Notes under the pieces: model-generated
Told to the model about the DNA's origin: nothing
Databases searched by the model: none
The model's input: only the letters and a program-made list of their open reading frames with translations
From: Sessilibacter corallicola
GTDB taxonomy: Bacteria; Pseudomonadota; Gammaproteobacteria; Pseudomonadales; Cellvibrionaceae
NCBI RefSeq assembly: GCF_021290925.1
Contig: NZ_JAJSLX010000004.1
Coordinates: 124,001 to 188,000 of the forward strand
DNA length: 64,000 nt
Direction of reading: 5' to 3'
Translations under genes and position numbers: made by a program
In this document: positions 36,546 through 46,273 of the stretch, piece by piece
Position numbering within the stretch: position 1 is the first letter of the stretch
How the letters are laid out: every line of letters starts with the position of its first letter

Positions 36546-37507
36546 CAACCGTAGCATTTATTAATTTTGGTTTTTAATAATTGGTCGATCAGTTCTGTGG
36601 TATACGCGGGAGAATTTAATGATCGGCACCGTTGGATAACTGCGCCGCTAATGGCGTCTAGTTCCAATGGTTTGCGGTTTTCAAAATCCACTAACATGGA
36701 GGTTTTTATGGCGTCGAAGCCACAGATTAATTCGAACATAGCGTCGATGTCTGATGAGCTTATTTCTACACCGTCGGCGTGTGCGGCGCGTGCGGTTTCT
36801 TGCATAAGTTGATAAACGGTTGCGCTAAAGACGTTATCGGATGTTAACGTTTGGGTGTCTAGCTCGGTCAGTGCAGAAATAGGATTAACACCGGCGTTGA
36901 TTAATAATTTTTTCCAAATTTCTTTTTGTATATTGTCATTTAGGTGGTTATCGATTAACGCTTGGGTGAACAGTATTTTTAATTGCTGACAAAATTCGTG
37001 GCCTGTGTGGCTTTTATGATTTTGTCTAGAATGATTCGGCCAAGCACCAAAAATAATTTGTGCAATTCCTGTTGCTTCTATATGGCCAGGTTGCGTGATG
37101 TGTGCACCAATTCTTACGGCAAGGCCGCCTAATACTCGATGGCTCTCTATAATGTCACACAATTGGTTTTCGTTATCGACGCCATTTTGAAACGACAAAA
37201 CATAACACTGGCTTGCCTGTAACCAGCGTTTTGCTCTTAATAGCGCATCACCTGTGTCGGTGCTTTTTAAACACAAAATCACAAGGTCGGTATTTTCAGG
37301 AGAACTTTGTGTTAACCAGGTTGCTTCGTCAACAGCGTTAACTGGCCCATTAAATGTGAATTCGGGATGCTTTACGGTTAAGCCATGCGCTTGCAAAGCC
37401 AGCAAATGTTTACCGCGAGCAACAAACGTTACATTGGCGCCAGCGTTAATTAATCGGCTGCCGTAATAACAGCCAATTCCGCCTGCGCCCCAAATGACAA
37501 TATTCAC
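36545..37507 (-). CDS. PanE/ApbA-family ketopantoate reductase-like protein
   Basis: 320 residues. The N-terminal Rossmann fold has I-W-G-A-G-G-I-G-C-Y-Y-G-S-R-L, and K-K-L-L-I-N-A-G-V-N-P-I-S-A-L in the helical part supplies the family's catalytic lysine. It resembles 2-dehydropantoate 2-reductase, but its position beside aromatic catabolic genes suggests another 2-keto acid or hydroxyacid as substrate. Its stop overlaps the degenerate terminal CRISPR repeat, which marks the border of the CRISPR region. Confidence 0.8.
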   Translation of the reverse strand: MNIVIWGAGGIGCYYGSRLINAGANVTFVARGKHLLALQAHGLTVKHPEFTFNGPVNAVDEATWLTQSSPENTDLVILCLKSTDTGDALLRAKRWLQASQCYVLSFQNGVDNENQLCDIIESHRVLGGLAVRIGAHITQPGHIEATGIAQIIFGAWPNHSRQNHKSHTGHEFCQQLKILFTQALIDNHLNDNIQKEIWKKLLINAGVNPISALTELDTQTLTSDNVFSATVYQLMQETARAAHADGVEISSSDIDAMFELICGFDAIKTSMLVDFENRKPLELDAISGAVIQRCRSLNSPAYTTELIDQLLKTKINKCYG

Positions 37508-37534
37508 GGTGGTAATACTCGCTTTACTAAAAAA

Positions 37535-37930
37535 TTAACGGTCTGTTACGGCGTATTGTGCAATTAATTTATCGTGCTCGGTGGAGGCGCCAGAAATACC
37601 AATTGCACCAATCACGCTGCCATTACGAATAATCGGGATGCCGCCTGAAAACCCCACTAAGTGTTGATTCGTGAGTTCCATTCCCGTTAGCTGTTCGTCT
37701 CGAATTAATTGTCCGAACTCGTCACTGGGTAACGGAAATAAAACTGAGGTTCTGGCTTTGGCAATGGCCACATCAATAGAGCCGATAAATGCTTGCTCCA
37801 TACGGTAAAACATCGCCAAGTGTGCGCCGCTGTCGGTGATGGCAATGCACACATTAACATTCAGTTCACGCGCTTTTTGCTGTGCTTTTTCAACAATGGT
37901 TTGTGCTAAATCTGTAGTAATTGTAGTCAT
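37535..37930 (-). CDS. GlcG/HbpS-family heme-binding-like protein
   Basis: 131 residues. The pattern V[14 protein letters not shown], A-x-x-K-A-R-T-S, G-G-I-P-I-I-R-N-G and I-G-A-I-G-I-S-G-A matches GlcG/HbpS (DUF336) proteins, often found with regulators and oxidative catabolism genes. Its start overlaps the stop of the sigma54-dependent regulator by 4 nt, so it is translated with it. The role is uncertain; a ligand- or heme-sensing accessory is a guess. Confidence 0.75.
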   Translation of the reverse strand: MTTITTDLAQTIVEKAQQKARELNVNVCIAITDSGAHLAMFYRMEQAFIGSIDVAIAKARTSVLFPLPSDEFGQLIRDEQLTGMELTNQHLVGFSGGIPIIRNGSVIGAIGISGASTEHDKLIAQYAVTDR

Positions 37931-39657
37931 GAGCGTTCATCTATTTTACGAATTCGGTAGGCGAGGGTAGGTCGAGAAATTCCCAAAATTCTCGCCGCTT
38001 CTGAGACATTACCGCTGGCTTTATCCAAAGCGTAATCCAGTAATTGTTGTTCGATTTGTTCTAACGAATCACTGGTATTAATTGCGGTTTCAATCCAGTG
38101 ATTATTATTAGTTTGACTGTTTTCGTTTGGATTGTTTTCATTCGGATCGGCGTTAGCTTGATTACTTTGGCACTGATTGGTTTGCGTCTCGGTAAAGCTG
38201 AGTTCCGTAAACGCATTTGAGCTGCTGTTTAAGGTAGGAAACAACGACTGCGGTGTAATTTTTTCTCCGGCATCGGTAAGAATCAATCCGCGCTCAATTA
38301 AATTTTCCAGCTCGCGCACATTGCCTGGCCAAGTGTAATTCATAATAACGTCTATGGCATCGTCCGATAAACCAGCGGTGTGTTTGTTGTAATAAGCGTG
38401 GTATTTTTTAAGAAAGTGTTCGATCAGTAGTGGTAAATCTTCTTTGCGATCGCGTAATGCCGGAATGCAAATTGGATAAACATTTAACCGGTAATAAAGA
38501 TCCGCACGAAACTTGCCTTTTTTAACGGCTTGTTCCAAAGATTCATTGGTTGCCGCCACAATGCGAGTATCAATTTTGCGCGTGTGATTATCGCCAACGC
38601 GTTCAATTTCACCTTCTTGTAAGGCTCGCAGTAAGGCGGCTTGTGCTCGTGAAGACAGCTCAACCACTTCGTCTAAAAAAATAGTGCCTTGGTGTGCGCG
38701 TTCAAATTTTCCTTCTCTCGATTGTGTGGCACCAGTGAACGCGCCTTTTTCAACACCGAATAGTTCCGATTCAATTAATTCTGGTGGAATAGCTGCGCAG
38801 TTAACGGCAACAAAATTTTGGTGTTTTCGAGGGCTGGAATCGTGGATTGCACGGGCTACCAATTCTTTACCCACGCCGGTTTCACCTAATAATAAAACCG
38901 TGACGTTGGCTTGAGCTGCACGGTTGGCAAGCTTACACACTTGTTGATAGCCCGCCGATTGGCCACGAAAATTCCCCAAGGTAGATTTATTTTCTACCTT
39001 GTGGCGCAACACTGAAATTTGAGATTGCAGTTCGTACAATTCTTCAATAATGGGCGATTTTTGAAAATAACCGCGCATAACATCGGCGTCTTGCCATTGA
39101 TCAGCGGGTTTACCAATAATTAAGCACGAGCTGTCACCACAACCGCGACAGGTGATTTCTTTGAATAAAATCTCTTGGCCGAGCAAGGCCGAGGTAAAAG
39201 CACTGGCTTGACCCAATAAACTCCAGCAAACGGGTTCTTTGAGTTGCCCCAGTTCGTTGATAAACATTTCTGCTTCGTAGGAGTCTTGCATGACGTATTC
39301 AGCGTAAAAAGAGCGATGATCGCATTCCAGCTCCAAACGCTGTTCTTTGATTCGAACCAACCCTTTGAGTGAATGCAAATCAAATCCGGTTCTTATCAGT
39401 TCTTTTAAATTATTGGTGTCGGTTAATTTGCGAATCAGCTGCGCGTCTTTTTGTCCCATGCTGTAGCCAAGACGCATAAAAAAGCCTTTGGCGCGTTCTA
39501 AACCGAGAGTATCAATTTGTTCCTTTCGAAATTCTGCCAACGCCGCCAGTTGCAATAACAGCATTCGCTGTTCGCCCAACCAAATTTGTCCGTCGTGTTC
39601 GTTAAAGCAAATTTGTTGACTCAGCTGGGTTTCTAGTGGAACAGATAGCGCATCCAT
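37927..39657 (-). CDS. DmpR/XylR-type sigma54-dependent activator, copy 1
   Basis: 576 residues. Domains: aromatic-effector N-terminal XylR_N (about 10-130), V4R with the C-R-G-C-G-D-S-S-C metal cluster (about 150-205), AAA+ ATPase with [10 protein letters not shown] and the sigma54-contact loop G-A-F-T-G-A (about 230-470), a linker rich in asparagine (about 480-520), and a Fis-type HTH (about 535-576). Such proteins respond to phenols or alkylbenzenes. It is co-oriented with a GlcG-like gene and divergent from a LysR gene. It is paralogous to the second copy at 47962-49650. Confidence 0.9.
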   Translation of the reverse strand: MDALSVPLETQLSQQICFNEHDGQIWLGEQRMLLLQLAALAEFRKEQIDTLGLERAKGFFMRLGYSMGQKDAQLIRKLTDTNNLKELIRTGFDLHSLKGLVRIKEQRLELECDHRSFYAEYVMQDSYEAEMFINELGQLKEPVCWSLLGQASAFTSALLGQEILFKEITCRGCGDSSCLIIGKPADQWQDADVMRGYFQKSPIIEELYELQSQISVLRHKVENKSTLGNFRGQSAGYQQVCKLANRAAQANVTVLLLGETGVGKELVARAIHDSSPRKHQNFVAVNCAAIPPELIESELFGVEKGAFTGATQSREGKFERAHQGTIFLDEVVELSSRAQAALLRALQEGEIERVGDNHTRKIDTRIVAATNESLEQAVKKGKFRADLYYRLNVYPICIPALRDRKEDLPLLIEHFLKKYHAYYNKHTAGLSDDAIDVIMNYTWPGNVRELENLIERGLILTDAGEKITPQSLFPTLNSSSNAFTELSFTETQTNQCQSNQANADPNENNPNENSQTNNNHWIETAINTSDSLEQIEQQLLDYALDKASGNVSEAARILGISRPTLAYRIRKIDERS

Positions 39658-39770
39658 AGTGAAACTCTCTAGTAGAACTCTCTGAAATTTTTAGTTGATT
39701 CTACCTCGTCTCGTATTATAAATTTACAGCTAAAAATAGAAGGTTAAATCCTAAATATGGGATTTGAAAT

Positions 39771-40667
39771 ATGGATTACCACAATCTTTATCTTTTCGTA
39801 AAAATTATCCAAAAAGGCAGCTACATTGCGGCAGCGGATGAATTGAATATTCCTACCTCAACTTTGAGCCGTCGTGTTCAACAGCTGGAGGAGCAATTGG
39901 GCTATCAGTTGTTGTACCGCAGCGCTCGCAAGCTTTCGCTCACCGAAGCCGGGGCGTTGTTTTACCGGCGTTGCCAACCGTTGTACGAAGAGCTGATTGA
40001 AGCAACCGAAGGTCTAGAAGGCGAACTTACTTCACCAAAAGGCACGTTAAAGGTAACGGCGCCGATCAGTTTGGCAAACGAGTTATTGAATCCGTGGTTT
40101 TTTGAATTTATGAAGCAGTATCCGGGAATTAATTTGGATTTATTGCTGGTTAACCGAAATATCGATGTTAAAGAAGAGGGCGTTGATGTTGCGTTTCGGA
40201 TTGGCGAAATCCACATTCCCGATTGGATTGTACGGAATCTATTTACTTCTAAATTTACCCTGTGTTGCAGTCCTGGATTGATTCGTGAACTGGGTCATCC
40301 GCAATCATTGGAAGACCTTCATCAATACCCACTAATACAATCCCGTCGTTCTAAGCGCTGGCAGTTTTATGATCATAACGGTGCGGAGCATTTATTTGTT
40401 GGTGAACCTCGATTTATTTTTGATGAGTTACGTGGAGCGGTTGAAGCCGCAGAAGCTGGAATTGGTGTTTGTAACTTGCCCGATTACGTTATTGGTGATG
40501 CGTTAACGGCGGGGCGATTAATAACGTTGTTACCACAGCTTCATCCCGCCGACCGCGAAGTAAAGATGGTGTATCCACACCGTAAATATTTACCTGCTAA
40601 AGTTCGACTATTTATTGAATTTATTATGAAAAAAGTTGAACAAGAACGAGACAATTTATCGGTTTAG
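39771..40667 (+). CDS. LysR-family regulator
   Basis: 298 residues with an N-terminal HTH (M-D-Y-H-N-L-Y-L-F-V, then T-S-T-L-S-R-R-V-Q-Q-L-E) and a substrate-binding domain (P-L-I-Q-S-R-R-S-K-R-W-Q-F). It belongs to the CrgA/AaeR-like branch. It is divergent from the sigma54 activator gene with 113 bp between, where it probably acts. Its effector is unknown; an aromatic intermediate would fit. Confidence 0.85.
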   Translation: MDYHNLYLFVKIIQKGSYIAAADELNIPTSTLSRRVQQLEEQLGYQLLYRSARKLSLTEAGALFYRRCQPLYEELIEATEGLEGELTSPKGTLKVTAPISLANELLNPWFFEFMKQYPGINLDLLLVNRNIDVKEEGVDVAFRIGEIHIPDWIVRNLFTSKFTLCCSPGLIRELGHPQSLEDLHQYPLIQSRRSKRWQFYDHNGAEHLFVGEPRFIFDELRGAVEAAEAGIGVCNLPDYVIGDALTAGRLITLLPQLHPADREVKMVYPHRKYLPAKVRLFIEFIMKKVEQERDNLSV

Positions 40668-40709
40668 TTTTGTTGATTTAGTTTTGTCGGCTTAACTAGG
40701 TGCTTTACG

Positions 40710-40901
40710 CTATTTCCCGAGCTTTTTAGCAGAGTGGCCACCAATGCCAAAATTCTGTTTGGGCATTTCATTGAGCATAACACGTACGCTTTCTTTCGGC
40801 GCATTCAGGGCTTTTACACACGCTGCGGTCAATTCTTCAATGAGCGCTTCTTTTTGCTCGTCGCTGCGTCCTTCTAATAAATTGACTTGTAAAATAGGCA
40901 T
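40710..40901 (-). CDS. dmpI: 4-oxalocrotonate tautomerase
   Basis: 63 residues starting M-P-I-L-Q-V, so proline is the first residue after methionine removal, as required for the catalytic base. R11-like and R39-like arginines (L-L-E-G-R, S-V-R-V-M-L) are present. It converts 2-hydroxymuconate (4-oxalocrotonate enol) to the keto form for decarboxylation. Length is the usual one for the long-chain subunit-free family. A terminator-like hairpin separates it from dmpH. Confidence 0.92.
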   Translation of the reverse strand: MPILQVNLLEGRSDEQKEALIEELTAACVKALNAPKESVRVMLNEMPKQNFGIGGHSAKKLGK

Positions 40902-40956
40902 GGCATTTACTCTTATGTATTCACTGTTTTTATTGACTGTGATTTGCTATGAAATT

Positions 40957-40990
40957 AAAAACCACTGATTTCAAATTAATCAGTGGTTTT
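40957..40990 (-). terminator. Terminator-like hairpin between dmpH and dmpI
   Basis: AAAACCACTGATT and AATCAGTGGTTTT form a 13-bp perfect stem with a seven-base loop. Read leftward it is followed by T and AATTT, giving a U-rich tail. It falls between dmpH and dmpI in the same direction, so it may lower dmpI expression or end the operon early. Confidence 0.7.
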
Positions 40991-41020
40991 TAATCAGAGG
41001 CTCCTATACCGGTATATAAG

Positions 41021-41812
41021 TTAAACAAATTTACCGCTGACGGTGCCAAGATCTTGATAACGTACGGTAAAGCTATCACCTTTGTTTACCGCAACAGCGG
41101 CGGTAATTGCGCCAATCATAATAAATGTGCCTGCTGGAATTTCTTCTCCGCGTTCGCCCAACATATTGGCAAGCATGGCAACCGATGACGCTGGGTGACC
41201 AAGTACGGCGGCGCCAGCGCCAACTTGTTTTACTTCGCCGTTGACTTCAAGCACAACACCTATGTTTTTTAAGTCCAATTCACTGGGATCTTTCATGGTG
41301 CCGCCGCTGACAAAACGCGTGGATGACGAATTATCGGCAATCACGCTTTTTAAATCGAATTTAAAGTCTTTGTAGCGCGAATCAATCACTTCCACGGCTG
41401 GCATCACAAAATCGGTTGCCCGTAATACATCGCCAATATGAACGCCCGGACCTTTTAACGGCGCTTTGGTAACAAAGGCTAATTCTGCTTCAATTTTAGG
41501 ATGAATTAATTCATCGTGCTTAATTTCCCCACCGTCGGGAACGGAAAAGTAATCGGCTAAAAACCCGTAGCAGGGTTGTTCAACCCCCATCTGGGCCATT
41601 TTTGCCCACGAGGTTAACCCCATTTTCATGCCGACAATTTTGTGTCCGCGTTGCTCTTTGCGGCGGCGAATTTGCCATTGAATATCAAAGGCATCTTCGT
41701 AGGTCATCTGCGGGAAATCATCGGTAATTTTTGTGATTTCGTAAGCGTTTAATTCGGCATTTTCGCAGTGTTCCGCCAGTTGTTCGATTTGTTCGGTTGT
41801 TAAATTTCCCAT
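41021..41812 (-). CDS. dmpH: 4-oxalocrotonate decarboxylase
   Basis: 263 residues of the 2-keto-4-pentenoate hydratase/decarboxylase fold. Recognisable regions are G-x-K-M-G-L-T-S-W-A-K-M, H-P-K-I-E-A-E-L-A-F and F-V-S-G-G-T-M-K-D-P. It removes CO2 from 4-oxalocrotonate and works with the hydratase DmpE, to which it is paralogous. It starts adjacent to the stop of dmpG (TAATGG-type junction). Confidence 0.9.
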   Translation of the reverse strand: MGNLTTEQIEQLAEHCENAELNAYEITKITDDFPQMTYEDAFDIQWQIRRRKEQRGHKIVGMKMGLTSWAKMAQMGVEQPCYGFLADYFSVPDGGEIKHDELIHPKIEAELAFVTKAPLKGPGVHIGDVLRATDFVMPAVEVIDSRYKDFKFDLKSVIADNSSSTRFVSGGTMKDPSELDLKNIGVVLEVNGEVKQVGAGAAVLGHPASSVAMLANMLGERGEEIPAGTFIMIGAITAAVAVNKGDSFTVRYQDLGTVSGKFV

Positions 41813-42840
41813 TAGATTAACCCTTTTTCTTTCGCCATGGTTAAGGCCAAATCTTCAATCATATCTTCTTGGCCGCCTACGGTTCCGCGTTTGCCGAGTT
41901 CTACTAAAATGTCTCGGGCTTGAATGTGGTATTTTGCTTCGGCGCGCTTGGCGAATAATAAAAATGAACTGTAAACACCGGCGTAGCCGAGCGTTAAGGC
42001 ATCGCGATCAACCCGAATCGGTTGGTCCATCAGCGGATTAACGATGTCTTCGGCAACGTCCATAATTTTGTACAAGTCAATGCCATGATTGGCGTTCATT
42101 CGCTCCAACACAGCCACTAATACTTCCAGTGGCGTGTTGCCCGCACCTGCGCCTAAGCCTGCCACGGAACCGTCAATGCGTGCAGCGCCTGCTTCAATGG
42201 CTGCCAGTGAATTGGCGACAGCCATTCCCATATTGTGATGGCCGTGAAAACCCACTTCGGTGGCGGGATTTAATTCGGCTCTTAACATTGCGATTTTTTC
42301 GGTGACTTCGTCGGGCAACATAAATCCGGCAGAGTCTGTACAATAAATACAGTTTGCACCGTAGCTTTCCATCAGTCTGGCTTGTTCTAATATTTTATCC
42401 GGCGACGCCATGTGTGCCATCATTAAAAAGCCGACAGTATCGAGTTCCATTTTTGCCGCGAGGCCAATGTGTTGTTCTGAGACATCGGCTTCTGTGCAAT
42501 GGGTTGCTACGCGAATACTGTGTACGCCGCAATCGCGTGCCATTTTTAAATGATCAACCGTACCAATGCCTGGTAACAACAAGGCTGAAATTTTGGCGTT
42601 TTTCATTTTTGGCACAACGGCATTTAAATATTCTTCATCAGTGAAGGCGGGGAAACCGTAATTAACCGAAGATCCGCCCAAACCGTCGCCGTGGGTGACT
42701 TCAATTAATGGAATGCCGGCGTCGTCTAAACCGGTGGATACGGCAATCATTTGTTCCAACGAAATTTGATGGCGTTTTGCGTGCATGCCATCGCGCAAGC
42801 TCATATCGTGGAGTTTTACTGTTTTACCTGATAAATCCAT
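41812..42840 (-). CDS. dmpG: 4-hydroxy-2-oxovalerate aldolase
   Basis: 342 residues with [14 protein letters not shown] (R16, D17, H20 as catalytic and metal residues), and G-F-H-G-H-H-N-M-G supplying the metal-binding histidines. It cleaves 4-hydroxy-2-oxovalerate into pyruvate and acetaldehyde. It is channelled to the neighbouring acetaldehyde dehydrogenase. No defects were seen. Confidence 0.95.
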   Translation of the reverse strand: MDLSGKTVKLHDMSLRDGMHAKRHQISLEQMIAVSTGLDDAGIPLIEVTHGDGLGGSSVNYGFPAFTDEEYLNAVVPKMKNAKISALLLPGIGTVDHLKMARDCGVHSIRVATHCTEADVSEQHIGLAAKMELDTVGFLMMAHMASPDKILEQARLMESYGANCIYCTDSAGFMLPDEVTEKIAMLRAELNPATEVGFHGHHNMGMAVANSLAAIEAGAARIDGSVAGLGAGAGNTPLEVLVAVLERMNANHGIDLYKIMDVAEDIVNPLMDQPIRVDRDALTLGYAGVYSSFLLFAKRAEAKYHIQARDILVELGKRGTVGGQEDMIEDLALTMAKEKGLI

Positions 42841-42861
42841 AATTAATTCTCCACTTAAGAG

Positions 42862-43770
42862 TTAACGTGCTGGAAGTGTAATTTCGCCGGAGTTGGCAAG
42901 TTCTGAGAACATTTCTGCGGTGCGTAAACCCGCCGCCGTCATAATGTCTAGATTGCCTGCGTAGGTGGGTAAGAAATCGCCCAAGCCTTCGACTTCCATA
43001 AATACCGAAACTTTATTGCCATCAAATATTGGTCCGTTTACTAATTTATAACCGGGTACGTATTTTTGAACCTCGGCAACCATTTTATGGATAGACTCGG
43101 TAATGGCTTCTTGATTGGGCGTGTCTTTGGTTAGGCAGTGAATCGTGTCGCGCATCATTAATGGCGGCTCGGCCGGATTAATAATAATGATGGCTTTACC
43201 TTGTTGCGCGCCGCCGATTTTTTCGATGGCATTGGCCGTGGTGCGGGTGAATTCATCAATATTTTGTCGTGTACCTGGGCCCACCGAACGCGAAGATACC
43301 GTGGCGATAATTTCGCCGTATTCCACCGCTTGTACTTGCGATACGGCGGCAACCATTGGGATGGTTGCTTGGCCGCCACAAGTCACCATATTAACGTTCA
43401 TGGCCAATTGCGAGGCGTGCTGTTTTAAATTAACTGGCGGAATGCAATAGGGGCCAATTGCGGCGGGGGTTAAGTCAATCATCACCACGCCCAAGGCGTT
43501 TAATTTACGACTGTTTTCAGCGTGAACGTAAGCCGAGGTTGCATCAAACGCGATTCGAATATCGTCTTCGGCAACAAAATCCAGCAGGCCGTCAACGCCG
43601 GTGCTGGAGGTTTTTAAACCGAGTTCTTGTGCGCGTTTTAAACCGGCGGATTCGGGATCAATGCCGACCATCCACACGGGCTCAATCCACTCGGAACGCA
43701 TCATTTTCATTAATAAATCGGTGCCGATATTACCAGGCCCAATAATCGCGGCTTTTAATTTTTTACTCAT
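42862..43770 (-). CDS. dmpF: Acylating acetaldehyde dehydrogenase
   Basis: 302 residues with an NAD-binding G-P-G-N-I-G-T-D-L start and the catalytic cysteine C131 in [10 protein letters not shown]. It makes acetyl-CoA from acetaldehyde bound in the DmpG complex. Gene order E-F-G-H is the standard meta-pathway order. Confidence 0.95.
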   Translation of the reverse strand: MSKKLKAAIIGPGNIGTDLLMKMMRSEWIEPVWMVGIDPESAGLKRAQELGLKTSSTGVDGLLDFVAEDDIRIAFDATSAYVHAENSRKLNALGVVMIDLTPAAIGPYCIPPVNLKQHASQLAMNVNMVTCGGQATIPMVAAVSQVQAVEYGEIIATVSSRSVGPGTRQNIDEFTRTTANAIEKIGGAQQGKAIIIINPAEPPLMMRDTIHCLTKDTPNQEAITESIHKMVAEVQKYVPGYKLVNGPIFDGNKVSVFMEVEGLGDFLPTYAGNLDIMTAAGLRTAEMFSELANSGEITLPAR

Positions 43771-43797
43771 AGGATTATTCCTTGTTGATACGCCGAA

Positions 43798-44583
43798 TTA
43801 AGTGAATCGAACCGACGCCGAGCCAATACCACCGATGCTGACGCTCATAAAGTCCCCGGCTTGAACACTTTCCAGTGGCACCAGCGAGCCCGATAAAATG
43901 ACTTCACCCGCTTTTAATGGAATACCAAATTCACCCAGGGTATTCGCCAACCAAGCCACGCAATTAACCGGGCTACCCAATGCGGCGGCACCTGCGCCAG
44001 TTGAAATGATTTGTCCGTTTTTCTCTACCACCATGCCGCATGTTGATAAATCCACTTTTCTTGGGCTAACGGCGTTATCACCTAACACAAATAACCCGCA
44101 CGATGCGTTATCGGCAATGGTGTCTTGAATTTTTATTTTCCAATCCTGAATCCGCGAATCGACGATTTCAAAGCAGGGCATAACGCACTCTGTGGCGGCG
44201 AGAACATCGGCGTTGGTAATTCCCGGCCCCAACAAATCTTTTTTTAGAATAAACGCAATTTCGCCTTCGGCTTTGGGTTGAATTAACCGTTCGCTAATGG
44301 GCATTTCTTCGCCCTGACTAAAAGCCATGTCGTCGGTTAAATATCCGAAATCCGGCTGGTGTACGTTTAACATGGTTTGTACGGCTTTGGATGTTACGCC
44401 TATTTTTTTGCCGATAATTTTTGCTCCGGCATTTACTCGGTTTTCAACCATGCGCAGAGAAATATGATAGGCATCTTCAAGAGTGATGTCGGTATAACGT
44501 TCAGTAATCGGTGCTATTGTTTCTCGATGTTGTAATGCGTTATACAACTCATCACCACAGCGTTCGATGATGTTTTTATCCAT
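43798..44583 (-). CDS. dmpE: 2-oxopent-4-enoate hydratase
   Basis: 261 residues, the paralogue of DmpH in the same fold. Conserved are I-G-K-K-I-G-V-T-S-K-A-V, P-K-A-E-G-E-I-A-F and G-L-F-V-L-G. It adds water to 2-hydroxypenta-2,4-dienoate to give 4-hydroxy-2-oxovalerate. It lies directly after dmpC with no dmpD in between. Confidence 0.92.
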   Translation of the reverse strand: MDKNIIERCGDELYNALQHRETIAPITERYTDITLEDAYHISLRMVENRVNAGAKIIGKKIGVTSKAVQTMLNVHQPDFGYLTDDMAFSQGEEMPISERLIQPKAEGEIAFILKKDLLGPGITNADVLAATECVMPCFEIVDSRIQDWKIKIQDTIADNASCGLFVLGDNAVSPRKVDLSTCGMVVEKNGQIISTGAGAAALGSPVNCVAWLANTLGEFGIPLKAGEVILSGSLVPLESVQAGDFMSVSIGGIGSASVRFT

Positions 44584-44628
44584 GAGTTATTCCTTAATGA
44601 TGAATTTTTGGTTATCAAAAAATTTGGC

Positions 44629-46089
44629 TCACAGTTTTACGCAAATATTTTTGAGTTCTGTGTAAAATTCCAATCCGTGAACGCCACCTTCGCGGCCAAT
44701 ACCGGATTCTTTAGCGCCGCCAAATGCCGTTCGCAGATCGCGTAAAAACCAGCTGTTAACCCACACCAAACCCACGTGCATTTGTTCGGCAACACGGGTG
44801 GCTCGCGAGGAATTTTCGGTCCAAACAGCGGCGCACAATCCGTAGGGAGTGTCGTTGGCGAGATTGATAACTTCTTGTTCTGAATCGAACGGGCGAATGT
44901 GGCAACACGGGCCAAAAATTTCTTCTTTAATTACGCGTGCGTTTTCGTCGAGGCCGGTCCAAATTGTTGGTTGCACCCAAGCGCCATTTTTTAAGTTTTC
45001 GCCCATGTCGGGAACGCCGCCGCCGGTAACGACCGTAGCGCCTTCTTCAACCGCCAATTGGTAATACGACAATACTTTTTCTTTATGGCTATGGCTTACC
45101 AGCGGGCCAAAATCGACATTGGGATCTTCAGGACGGCCCATCACTAATTGTTCCGCTCCGGCTTTTAAGCGAGCGACAAATTCTTCAAAAATAGTGCGCT
45201 CAACGTAAACTCGTTCGGTGCCTAAACACACTTGTCCGCAGTTAACGAACGCGGATCGCAAAGTGCCTTCTATGGCTTTATCCATATCGCAATCGGCAAA
45301 AACAATGCCCGGATTTTTACCGCCGCATTCCATAGAAATATTGCGTAATCCTACCGATGCTGCTCGCATAATGGTTTCGCCTGTGCGAGTTTCTCCGGTA
45401 AAGGTAATTGCGTCGACATCGTTGTGTTCGGTTAAATAAGCGCCTGCGGAATTAGGGCCAAAACCGTGAACCACGTTATACACACCCGGTGGCACGCCGC
45501 ATTCGTTCATGACTTCACCCAATAGCGTTGCGGTAGCCGGTGTTTCTTCCGACGGTTTCACCACAACGGTATTACCGCAAGCCAGGGCAGGGCCAACTTT
45601 CCAGGTCATGAGTAACAGCGGTAAATTCCAAGGGCTGATTACTGCGATCACTCCTTTGGGGCTTCTGTGGCCGTAATTTAATGCGCCTTTTCCGTCGGGA
45701 GTATCCATGCGGAATGATTCGGTGGGGTGATTGGCCACCGTTTCTGAAAAGGCTTTAAAGTTTGCCGCACCTCGGGGAATATCAATGTGTGAGGCAATTT
45801 TTTGCGGTTTTCCGGTATCCAAACATTCGGCTTCTAAAAATTCGTCGAATCGTTCGTTAATGCGGTCGGCAACTTTATTGAGTAATTGAATGCGCTGTGC
45901 TTGAGTGAACTTACCCCAAGGACCATGCATTGCAGATTTTGCGGACTTAACGGCTGCATCAACGTCGGCTTTTCCGGCTTCGTGGACCAGGCCAATAACG
46001 TGATCATCAACGGGACAGCGATTTTCAAACGTTTTACTGATTGAAGAAGGCACAAATTGTCCGTTGATAAAATGTTTAAATTCTTTCAT
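44629..46089 (-). CDS. dmpC: 2-hydroxymuconic semialdehyde dehydrogenase
   Basis: 486 residues of the aldehyde dehydrogenase superfamily. F-T-G-E-T-R-T-G, M-E-C-G-G-K-N-P (catalytic glutamate) and F-V-N-C-G-Q-V-C-L-G (catalytic cysteine) are intact. It oxidises the DmpB product to 2-hydroxymuconate. In this operon it is the only visible exit from the semialdehyde, because the hydrolase gene dmpD is missing. Confidence 0.93.
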   Translation of the reverse strand: MKEFKHFINGQFVPSSISKTFENRCPVDDHVIGLVHEAGKADVDAAVKSAKSAMHGPWGKFTQAQRIQLLNKVADRINERFDEFLEAECLDTGKPQKIASHIDIPRGAANFKAFSETVANHPTESFRMDTPDGKGALNYGHRSPKGVIAVISPWNLPLLLMTWKVGPALACGNTVVVKPSEETPATATLLGEVMNECGVPPGVYNVVHGFGPNSAGAYLTEHNDVDAITFTGETRTGETIMRAASVGLRNISMECGGKNPGIVFADCDMDKAIEGTLRSAFVNCGQVCLGTERVYVERTIFEEFVARLKAGAEQLVMGRPEDPNVDFGPLVSHSHKEKVLSYYQLAVEEGATVVTGGGVPDMGENLKNGAWVQPTIWTGLDENARVIKEEIFGPCCHIRPFDSEQEVINLANDTPYGLCAAVWTENSSRATRVAEQMHVGLVWVNSWFLRDLRTAFGGAKESGIGREGGVHGLEFYTELKNICVKL

Positions 46090-46169
46090 TTTATTTTCTC
46101 AGGCATAAAATTGATGTGTAACAATCCACTGCTCAGTAAAAAGCATGAATAGAATTGTTTGAAATTTTT

Positions 46170-46209
46170 AACTGAGCTAAAAACGTAATTCGTGTTTGCT
46201 CAGTTTTTT
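46170..46209. promoter_or_regulatory. Stem-loop in the dmpB-dmpC intergenic gap
   Basis: AACTGAGC and GCTCAGTT pair across a 20-base loop within the 184-bp gap. Rightward it is followed by TTTT; leftward, the direction of the operon, it is followed by A-rich sequence. It might be an RNA processing or stability element. I give it low weight. Confidence 0.35.
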
Positions 46210-46273
46210 AACAAGACGTTTTAAATGTGGATTTTCTAACCACACCGTTGCGATAAAATCGCTGCTGGAATAA

